Shown: piece after piece, positions 26,201 to 35,148 of the stretch
How positions within the stretch are numbered: position 1 is the stretch's first letter
Layout: each line of letters starts with the position of its first letter
From: Diplosphaera chodatii
Lineage: Eukaryota; Chlorophyta; Trebouxiophyceae; Prasiolales; Stichococcaceae
Length of the DNA stretch: 64,000 nt
NCBI GenBank assembly: GCA_032358165.1
Contig: JAALGY010000062.1
Span: 1,178,001-1,242,000, forward strand
Direction: 5' to 3'
The notes under the pieces: model-generated
Databases searched by the model: none
Seen by the model: the letters and a program-made list of their open reading frames with translations, nothing else
What the model was told of the DNA's origin: nothing
Program-made: the position numbers and the translations under genes

Positions 26201-27101
26201 ACCACTGTGGTCTTGCTGCTGCTGATGCTGCGTCAGACTCATCCCCAGTTCCTGTGCAGCAGGATTCGGTGGTGCTGGTGGTGCACCCGCAGCAGGTCGC
26301 ACTGTACAGTCGGCCGGCCGCCACCTGCGCCGCCAGCTGGTCGCCCTACCCAGGTGCTGGGTTCGTGTGGCGTCGTCCAAAATGCGATTACATTTTGCAG
26401 CGTCACCTGCATCTGTTGTGCCTGTCAGCCTGCTATGCAAGGTAAATGCAACAACGTCACGTGGAGGCTGCAGCCAGGGCATGCCGCTAACTCTCATACT
26501 CGTCAATGCCACTGCTGCAGATTCGCCAATCAGTGGCGCAGCCATTGCAGCAGCCGCCTTCAGCCACGATGGCGCTCTGGTCTTGGCAGCAATGCACCGC
26601 TCTGTCAACATCGCTGTGTTTGCTGGCGACACACTGCAGCCTGTGGCGCATGTCTCGGCGCCAGCGCTGTCAGCAGCGCTTGCGTCAAGCCGTCTCACGG
26701 ACATCACAGCTGTCGGCATGCGCAGCGGCGGCCGGACAGCATTCTTGCTGGCAACCAGCAGCGGCAAGGTACACCAAGGCTGCGCTGTGCAGTATTGCAG
26801 CTTGCATCGCGCCAGATGTGTGCAAGTCTGGGAGTTTGTTTCGTTGTCGCAGCAATTTACCTGCGGGTCTTTCGTGCGCTGCATAGCCCAGCAGTGCATT
26901 CGCATCCCCGTGGCCGTCAGATTCCTCGCTGCCGGACTGCGACGCGGCCGGCCACTGTCTGCGGTGCAGGTGGTGGAGGTGGCACTGGATGCGCAGCAGC
27001 TGCTGGGCGGCTCCGGCACGCCCCGCGTCAAGGAGGAGGCGGCCGGTCAGCAGGGCGATGCCGGGGCGGTGCACCAACAGGGAACACCGGACACGACGTA
27101 G
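20285..27101 (+). CDS. TOPLESS/TPR-type Groucho-like transcriptional corepressor
   Basis: Nuclear corepressor with LisH, CTLH and CRA helices followed by WD40 repeats. ATG 20285 begins MAAKNELLYLVLQLLKEEGL, which aligns with the LisH start; the frame also has a possible earlier start at 20174 without family support. CTLH follows as HFEELVIAGSWEPAEKYLLG, then FFELRKQKYLEALDR, RIFQTLNNEIYQELTSLLAL and QNDKLSVYGTTSNARALMLQ. These are the regions that bind EAR peptides and tetramerise in plant TOPLESS. WD40 exons include SCEFHPKLPSLLLG, GVNDLALTRLDTQLIAVSGG, TVKVWNADTSEMLFCFAGHE, YLIVGDEGVVKVWHMDRPDE, HVLADAAGLKLLSQPLPP, PVEALLAAKDGDLVLAATAT, LAVDPQDNNLIALGLDDATI, AGADAQLCFWG and AAFSHDGALVLAAMHRSVNI. 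Stop TAG at 27099-27101. More than fifteen introns; order and content follow TOPLESS over its whole length, although the linker between CRA and WD40 is poorly conserved. Confidence 0.92.
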
Positions 27102-27561
27102 TGAGCCTCGTCTGGGGCTCCGGTCCCTGACGAGACGTGGACCAGACTGCCACGAAGCTGCTCACATACGCCTCACGGCACCCTCAGCTCAGTCCCAATG
27201 CCTGTCTGCTCTTGCAGTTCTACACACCAACGTCCGAAGTATATGTTGCCCTGGTGGGTGGGTGATGAGAAAGAACACGGTCAGTGCACATGGTTCCAGC
27301 ACAGTAGCTTCAGTCTGATTGCCGCGGTTAGGAGTTTGAGAGCAGAACACATCGTGACGTGTTTCTGCAGAATGTCTGCCATGCCGCCGCCAACACCTTC
27401 TCTACAGGCTTCGTTCATATATATTCACACTACAACAAACTTCAACTTTGCCCATCAGCAAGCTTGGCTGAGCTACCACTGCTGCAACTTCTACTGAGTG
27501 CACGCAATCACTACAGAAGCAGGCAATCAATGCTTTAAGCCTACTGATGTGTACAGAAGTG
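27102..27561. other. Convergent intergenic region
   Basis: About 460 bases between the ends of the TOPLESS-like gene and the first MRS2 gene, which converge here. It is relatively A/T rich with a short TATATATT stretch near 27419. Expected to be two 3' UTRs; no gene seen. Confidence 0.4.
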
Positions 27562-30500
27562 CTACAGTAGCCGCTTGAGCCGGATGTACGTCAGAATGGC
27601 GTAGAATACCACGATGCACACAACTGCTGTTATGCCATTCACCTGCATACAGGAAGCAGTCAAAGTGTTGGTGTGCCAGATGCCTGCGGCATCTGAAGCG
27701 CAACACAGATGTGCACAGCGACGATGTACTTATCACATGCAGATCCTTACCGCCCAGAAACCACGGACAGACTGGGTGACTGTCGGAGGAATTTTGACAT
27801 TCTCGCCAAGGATGCCTACGAATGCAGGCGGCCGTGATATGTCGGTACGGTGAGACCGCCTTGCACGTGCTGACATGGCTGCAGCAATATGTCACAAGGG
27901 CCTGAAGGCAGCAGGCTGTTCCAATCAGGCTGTACCATACTTACCGCCCACAAGCGTAAAGATGGCGAGGGCAAAGGTCCCGGCAGTGAGCACCACCTCC
28001 AGCTTGATGAGTCGGTTGCGGCTCGAGTCCAGCTCGATGTTGATGTACTCCTCTGTATCTTCCACGTACTCTCCTGCACCGTTCAGGGCGTAAGCATGTC
28101 GACGCTGCCGCACGTTCAGTAGTTTCAATCGCATCAGCACAGCTTCTGTGCTTGCAGTGACTCAAGTCAGCAAGCCTGCCATTGCTGGGCAGGTTGCCCA
28201 CAGCAAAAGCAGCATAGGCGCATGATAGACACGCAATTTTCGCAAGCAGCTCACCTAGGGCCTCCAGCTTGTCGAAGGTGCCATCAATCTGCACAAAGTA
28301 GCTCTCCAGCAGGTTCTCGACGGCCTCCAGCGCCTCGGCGTCCGCCTCCGCATCACGGTCGCCATCTCCTGCGCACATAGTGCAGACATGCATTACATGC
28401 GCTCCACATGCCATTGCAGCGCCTGCGCACAGCCCGCCAGCATGTCGTGTGTGGCACTTGCTGCAGTCGCTGTTGGCACTCTGTGAGAACCGCCTGGGAC
28501 GCTGTGAAGCTGCACACCCTGGCGAGCAGTGCGCTATCACATGCTATCACATGGGACGCTGGCAAAATACGAATGGCATGACAGCACAGTTGCACCACTG
28601 AGCATCTCCTGGATTATACCATGTGAGGCTGAAGAGCATGTGCCATCAAGAGCGTCTATCGTTTGCGATATACGGCAATCAGGCATGACACAAGGTACAC
28701 TGGTTCTGCCTGCTGAAGGCCGATGACTGAAGAAGGTCAGTTCGCTACGATGGTGTTTTGAGCTCCGACCTGGGTCGTCGGCGTCGGCGGCGCGGCCGCG
28801 GGGGCTGGAGGGCGGCTGGGGCCGGGCCGACATGGACACCCGCCGCAGGCTGTGGCCCCCCAGCGACAGCTGCCGGTGCACGCTGCGGCTGAGGCCGCCG
28901 CTGGGCTCGGGCGTGGCGCGGTCCCCGCCCGCCACGCTGTCCTGCTGCGCCAGCTGCGCCGCCTCCACCTGCGCGCATGCGACGCACCCGCCCCTCAGCC
29001 GAGCCCCCATGGTGATTCTTCCGGCAGCAGGCACACCCGCGCAATCCTGCACACCGCGCTGCCATCCAGGCAGGTGCGCGTGACCTTGCCCCAGCAGATC
29101 AACACCGCCGTGCGCGAAAGCAGGTGTCGCTGACACAGAGTCAGCCCCTCAGGGGCGTTCCGAAGGTTCTGTCCATACTGCTCGCAGGACACCATGGGTG
29201 CTCGCAGGGCACCAGGGAGGCGGGCCGGTCACCTCCCGCCGGCGCGTGAGGCACATCTTCATCATGTCGTCGTCGTCCTCCAGGAAGCGCTCCAGCTCCT
29301 CCCGCACCGTGGTCACCCGCGCCATGAGCCGCTGGTGCCGCGTCTTCACCTTGCGCACCCGCTCCAGGTTGGCCGTGCTCACCTGCGCACGGGCCGTCAC
29401 GTGGTGCGAAGAGCAGTGTCCAACGCAGCTGCGAGCTGCGCATGAGTGTGACTGAACAGCAAGTGCTCTGCTTATACGGACACTGTGACGGGCGAGTCAA
29501 GAGCAGCGGCTGCTGTCGACACGAGCTGTGTGGTCCCGCACGTCGCGGGTGAGGGCCTCCAGGGCGGGGTGCGCCGCCAGCTCCAGCTCCTTGGTCAGCC
29601 GCTGCAGCACATTGCACACGTCGCCCAGCGCCACCTCCAGCACCACCAGCTCGAAGGGCAGCGGCGCCACCCCCTGCCGCAGCTTCCCTGCACCGCAGGC
29701 ACCTCGGGCATATTTGCTGCGCAATCAGCAAGTGCGGCCCCAAAACGGGTCAGTGACGCTGCTGTCCCTGGTCACCAACTGCCCGGCAGTTGCAACGCTT
29801 GCGCCAGCATCTCTGCATGGTGCCAACGCACTTCCACATGCTGTCATGAGTGTCAGGATGACATGGCAGGGCGCCTTGCGCAGGCCGAGGTAGGCAACGG
29901 ACCTGTACAGGACATGTGAATGCGGTGTTCAACATATCGACTTCGCTCAGACACACCCGCTGCTGTGTCGTCGTCCGGGTCCTCTGCCAGCGCGGACTCG
30001 GCCTGCGCCCGCCGCTGGGCGTCCCGTGCAGCCGTGCCCACGGCCGACTGCAGCGCCTCTGCAAAGGAGGCCGCCAGCGGCCGCTCCTCCTGGCCGTCCT
30101 TCGTCACGACCACCTGCACGCCACGGGCTGCAGGTGTGACGCTGGGCGCCTGCCGACTGGTGGCGGCCTGCAGGACGGCAGTTCCTACAGCACTGCACAC
30201 AGCCAGAGGTGGCATGTGGCATTGCAGGAAGGGAGAAGCAATTCACCTGCTCCGCCATGATGATGAGGCGCACGTGCTCGATGGACACCACGATCCCGTT
30301 GTCCCGCACCAAGATCTTGCCCGTCTCCGATGTCAGCAGGTTGGGGTCCACCAGCCGCATGTCGCGCACCGGCAGCCGCATCTTGAAGCGCTGCAGGCAG
30401 TTGTACAGGTGTTGTAGGCATGATTTTCGACAAGTCCCCTCACAGCGGTTCTCAGAATCTGCGGGGCTCAATGTCACTCACCTGCAGCAGGGCACGCTTG

Positions 30501-30908
30501 TCTGCCTGGAAAATGGTCGATCTGCCAAGAGTGTCGATGGAAACCCATGACGTTCTCCTGCGAGAGGGAACGAGCCACATTCGTACACAACTCGGCGGTC
30601 AAGCCAACTCAGGGCTGTGATCTTGATACATGCATAAGTGCGGCCAACTCCTACCGCGCTCGAGATTCACGCTGCGTGTGGCTGTGGCCCTTCAGATGCG
30701 ACAGCGGCCCGCCATCTCTGTACGCTGCAAACGGCGAGTGCATGGCCTGCCCCGAAGAGCCAACACGCAGATGTCGCGGCGAATCCGCCGGCGTCCAGCT
30801 GATCGACTCGCCGCCATCTGTGTCAAACTGACCGTCCTCGGCGTCCGGGGATGCGCCCAGCAGTGGCTCAGCCAGGTTGTGGTCGACACTGTGGCCGTTG
30901 TCCGACAT
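27562..30908 (-). CDS. MRS2/CorA-type magnesium transporter, copy A, with GEN instead of GMN
   Basis: Two-helix CorA-superfamily ion channel. I could join eleven exons with all phases consistent: 30908-30655, 30557-30482, 30390-30247, 30167-29957, 29687-29542, 29382-29233, 28968-28770, 28368-28255, 28073-27945, 27815-27751, 27642-27562, about 522 residues. The acidic N-terminus starts MSDNGHSVDHNLAEPLLG. MRS2 core follows: WVSIDTLGRSTIFQADKR, LPVRDMRLVDPNLL, IVVSIEHVRLIIMAEQ, PFELVVLEVALGDVCNVL, TRHQRLMARVTTVREELERF, LEDDDDMMKMCLTRR, NLLESYFVQIDGTFDKLEAL and YVEDTEEYINIELD. Helix 1 is VVLTAGTFALAIFTLVGG. The signature position (27799-27807) reads Gly-Glu-Asn (GILGENVKIPP) instead of Gly-Met-Asn. 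Helix 2 is VNGITAVVCIVVFYAILTY, followed by a basic end. Two inserts, Pro/Ser rich, are copy specific. Divergent to copy B. Confidence 0.92.
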
Positions 30909-31703
30909 GGCAGCCGCGGTGTGCCCCGGTGTTGCGGCGCCAATGCAGCACTGGTTGTGACAAGCTGTAGGCACCTCGCTGCAGACTCGGGACAAGTCAA
31001 GGTGCCGCGTGTCGACAGCGACGCAGCGGATCACCACGGGCCACGGAGCGTTTCAAGCATCGGGGGCCAGGAGCCATGAGCAGGTGCACCGCCGGGCGCA
31101 CACACCGCCTGCAATGCGTCGCGACCTCACAGCAGTTCTCCCAGCAGTGGCCATGGACTTCACATGTTAGATGATACTGCTGCAAACAACACTATGTGCC
31201 TGCGTCTGCCAATGGCTTTGATGGTAGCCATGCTTGACTAATGGCTTCTCACTGATGCCAGAATGCACTTCTTTGCAGTTTGCACCGCTACTGCAGATCC
31301 AGCTTGTGCAAATTGGCTGACAGTCCATTTGTTGTTGCTGACTGTGCGTACACGGTTGCGCGGTGGCTCTTAGGCACTCGGGACGGTTTGACAGACACCC
31401 ATCCCAACAGTGCTTCTGAAGGGTCGGCATGCACCAACGTATCACCCAGGGCTGATCTGTCAGGTTTGGTGCAGCAGACACTGGTCATTGTGCAGCAAGC
31501 ACAATCATTGGCACCGTGGTTGTAGCTGCCAGCGATCATCACTGGCCAGAGCATGGGGTCGCAGGCGCCAGCCCTGGTGCCTGCAGCGAGCAGGTGTGAC
31601 GGTGCAGCCAAGTGCTGGCTCTCCTTGATCGACGGATGTGTTGGAGATTATGTAGATCGCTGCACTCACAGCCTCAGTTCGTTCCCTGCACTGCATGTCG
31701 CAG
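30909..31703. promoter_or_regulatory. Divergent region between the two MRS2 genes
   Basis: About 800 bases between the start of copy A and the first supported exon of copy B. It should contain the promoters of both and the missing first exon of copy B. I could not identify that exon; no TATA box or repeat stands out. Confidence 0.4.
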
Positions 31704-34337
31704 GCGATCCAAATGGCTGTGTGTGGATCATACTGGGATGCAGAGCCTCATACAGGCAGACAAACGCACGCTGATACAGCTCTATGATCTCACGATTCCA
31801 ATCCGGGACATGCGGTGGCTGGACTCCAACCTGACCTTCTCAGGTCGCGGCAACATCGCCGTGCGAGACGCCGCGATTGTGTTCTCGATTGAGTGAGCCA
31901 ACCTATGCATGCGCCACCCTCTCACGAATTTTGCAGTGAGCCTGAGCATGCAGCAGTTGGCGTTCTTTCCAGCTGTGCATGGCACAGCTAGTCTGCTGCT
32001 TGGTGCAGGTATGTGCAGGTCATCATCACAGCGGAACGGGCGATCCTGCCTCAGAATGCGCTGGGGAGGCCAGAACACACAGAATTTGTGGACAAGCTGC
32101 TCGCCACGATCAAGGAGGCGCATCAATCGCGGCTGCGCCTAGAGGAGCTCAGCGGCGATGAGGCGTCCCTTGAATCAGGTGCGTGGCCTGGAGCAGGAAG
32201 CTGAAGTGCTGGGGCTGCGTCAGCAGCATGAGCTCCAAGGTGCTGCCGTCCTGCCGTCGAGGCACTCTGGCAAAATAAAGTGGGAGAGTTTTTTACTTCC
32301 ACTTTTCAGGGTGTATTTTTATTTGAAGTTAGGATACCAAATCGGAGATAGTTTAGAGAGCGACAAGCAGCTTGCAGGGAAACAATTCTATTGCTGGCTG
32401 CTCACCTGCGAAAGCGTTGCAGCAGAGCCCAGAGCCTACCACTTGTCTTCAATTGCATCTGCAAGCTCTGCAGCGTGTCGATGTGGCTGTGTTTGGAGGC
32501 GAGGTCGCTGAGCCGGGTGTGCACCAATGGTGCTGCAATGGGCTCAACCTCTAAACGCAGGCAGCCTGGCGGCCAGCTACAACCCGGACCTGCCGTACCA
32601 GCCCTTTGAGCTGGTGGTGCTGGAGTCGGCGCTGAAGGAGGTGTGCCAGTCGTACTCCACCAAGGCCAAGCAGCTGGAGGCCATCATCAACCCGGCCTGC
32701 GATGCGCTGCTGAAGAAGGTGCGGTGCCATGGTCGCACCACCGCTTTGCTTTGTCAAGAATTGCGGCAGGCAGCCATGGTTCAGGGCTGCTGTAGACTCG
32801 GACCCGGTTCTGAGGTACCTGCTGAGGTCAGTGGCCACCTGTGCAGGTGGAGACCAGGACGCTGGAGAACCTGCGGCGACTGAAGACCCGGCACCAGCGC
32901 CTGCTGTCCAGCGTCACTACGGTGCGCCGCCCGCTGACAGCCTGCATCCTTCCGTCCGACAGCTTCACGCTCTGTCGCGCCCTCGCTACGGCCTGACATC
33001 AGCTCCATTGACAACATGGGCGTCGCGCTAGGTGCGGGAAGAGCTCGAGGACTTTCTCAAAGATGACGACGACATCTCCAAGATGTGCCTGACCCGCAAG
33101 GCGGAGCTCTCCAGGGACGCCCCAGGTACCCTGCAGTTCGCCACATCACCTGACTGGAACTGCTGTGTGGGGAAATGCAGCTGTGCGCTGCGTTGCCTGC
33201 ACCACTGTGTGTCATGCTGCACTTCCGCAGTCTGACCTGCCCGCTGCCTGCCCGCAGTCACAGCCAGCAGCATAGACCGCTCGCTGCGGCGGTCGCTCAC
33301 AGCGGGGCGCACCACTTCCGGCAGCAGCCCCACCGCGCGGCAGCTGCTGCGCTCGGAGTCCTCCGGTGGGCGCACGCTCCACAGTGACCGTCCAGCTTGC
33401 ACATGAATTGCAAGATACGAAATGCGCCCGCATGCCACCTGCGGGCGCCTGCTTCACACGCGAGACGCTGCAGGCGCCCGTAGCCTGCGTCCACTGGTGA
33501 GGCAGCAGCGCGCCGTGCAGGGCGGCGGTCGCCCGGCGCACAGGCGGAGGCGGACGCGGAGGCGGATGCTGAGGCGCAGGAGGAGGTGGAGAACCTGCTG
33601 GAGAGCTACTTCATCCAGATCGACCGCGCCTTCAACCGGCTGCGCTCGCTCGGTGGGGCCGCGATCCAACACGTGATGTGATGCATCTGCAGCTTGTTAC
33701 GTCATACCATATGGCAGCCACCTGTCTGCACCAGCCTGATTGAATCGGCACCAACCATACGGACGATTTCCTGCACATCAGCGTGCATATGACCTCAATG
33801 TGTCTATGTGTGCAGAGGAGTACATGAAGGATACAGAGGACTACATCAACATTGAGCTCGACTCCAGCCAAAACCGGCTGTTCCGGTTGGACATCGTGCT
33901 CACAGCCGCCGCTTTCTCCATGGAGATCTTCCATGTCATGGGCGGTGAACTACAGCGAACTTCACTAAGATATCACCTGATCCGAACTGTATGGCGATGT
34001 CGTAAGCCGCATCAGTAGCGATAGGTTCACTGGCTGAGGTGCGCTGTGGTCTCCGGCTGACTGCAGGTATTCTCGGCGAGAATGTTCCAATACCCCCAGT
34101 CATCACGCAGACTGTGGGCCAGTTCTGGATCGTCAACATCAGCACGATGGCAGTCTGCCTGATAGTGTTCACCGCCCTGTGAGCTGCCCCTGCTGTGATG
34201 CAGCTGCAGCATCCGGCACTCACATGACAACCTGCTGTTTTGCGGTCTGCCTCAAGATGGACCCCGCTAATGTATCAACCCTGCTGCCCATGCTGCACAG
34301 GTACATGTGGTTGCGCTACAAGAGGCTGCTGCTTTGA
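31704..34337 (+). CDS. MRS2/CorA-type magnesium transporter, copy B, with GEN instead of GMN (5' exon not found)
   Basis: Paralog of the neighbouring copy A, transcribed away from it. Eleven exons join in phase: 31704-31892, 32009-32178, 32561-32718, 32847-32921, 33032-33125, 33258-33383, 33474-33496, 33544-33652, 33816-33944, 34067-34178, 34301-34337, about 406 residues. The first exon reads SKWLCVDHTGMQSLIQADKR, aligning with copy A, but its acceptor implies an upstream exon with the start codon. Then LTIPIRDMRWLDSNLTFSG, VRDAAIVFSIEYVQVIITAE, PFELVVLESALKEVCQSY, TRHQRLLSSVTTVREELEDF, LKDDDDISKMCLTRK, NLLESYFIQIDRAFNRLRSL and YMKDTEDYINIELD. Helix 1 is VLTAAAFSMEIFHVMGG. The signature reads GILGENVPIPP (Gly-Glu-Asn at 34075-34083). 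Helix 2 is STMAVCLIVFTAL, ending YMWLRYKRLLL. The 129-base penultimate helix exon has the same length and phases as in copy A, showing descent from one duplication. Confidence 0.9.
32270..32400. repeat. A/T-rich hairpin-containing intron segment in MRS2 copy B
   Basis: The 382-base intron after the second supported exon contains a stretch far richer in A/T than its surroundings. Within it, 32277-32286 and 32296-32305 form an imperfect inverted repeat (AAAGTGGGAG facing CTTCCACTTT) around a loop of mostly T. It could be a degraded mobile-element end or simply a hairpin; no target-site duplication was evident. Confidence 0.4.
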
Positions 34338-35148
34338 ACGGGTGTGCAGAAGGCATGCGGGGCAGCAGGTTGTTGCCGCATTGACACATGCTGGCAGCTG
34401 GGAGTCATGGGTTTGCTCGGTGGCCAGTCGGCTGAACATCATCTGCAAGTTACTGCCTCAGTCAACTGTGCATGTCTCAGGAAACCCAGAGAGATCCGCA
34501 CCCTAAACCATAGACACAAGGGCAACCTCGGCATGTCATTGTTCGTAGGGCACACATCAAACTATGCGCTGCAAAAGAGCGATCCTCCCACCCGCAGAAG
34601 CAGAAAGTCCTGAAACCACACATACCCAGCCACACCATGCGCCTCAAGACACATATGAGCGTGCGCCTCACAAAACTGCGGAACGTGCGAAATACCACCA
34701 AGACAGCAAAGCGTCCAGGCCCCGAGCGGCAGCTGGCACACCAAAATTGCACCGCCAGTGGCACCACCAGCTCAAACCCCCCGCTCAGTCAGCGACCTAC
34801 AGTGTACTGGTTGCGCGCGCCACCCCCCTAAGTTGTCAGGCGCCGATCGACGTGGTGTGCTGCTGCTAACAGAGCGCCAGGCTGCCAAGCCTACCCCAGA
34901 TAACCGTGAACCTGCAGATCCAGCCAAACCTGCTGAGTCCGGATCGCGCGGCTGGCGGGTGTTCACACCAGACCAGCTCCACACTTGATCCTGATGACAT
35001 CCTATAACCCTGGCTCCTACTGCCGTCCAGGGGTGGTCACGTTATGCGTTGTGAGATGCCCAGCCCCACGACAGAGTGGGGCCGGCCACTCCGCCGCTGC
35101 AGTGCCGCCCCATCGCTGTGGCCACCCGCTGCTGGCTGTGCGCATTGC
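34338..35148. other. Convergent intergenic region between MRS2 copy B and GATA gene
   Basis: About 810 bases between two gene ends. Short frames exist, but none matches a family or has exon-like composition. Most is expected to be 3' UTR and spacer. Confidence 0.4.

Noticed and set aside
26042..27031. 329-codon minus-strand frame
   Set aside because: It is antisense to clearly conserved WD40 exons of the TOPLESS-like gene and has no domain of its own.
27795..27830. Splice error as explanation for the Gly-Glu-Asn motif
   Set aside because: The codons lie inside the exon, not across the junction, the phases fit, and an independent paralog shows the same residues.
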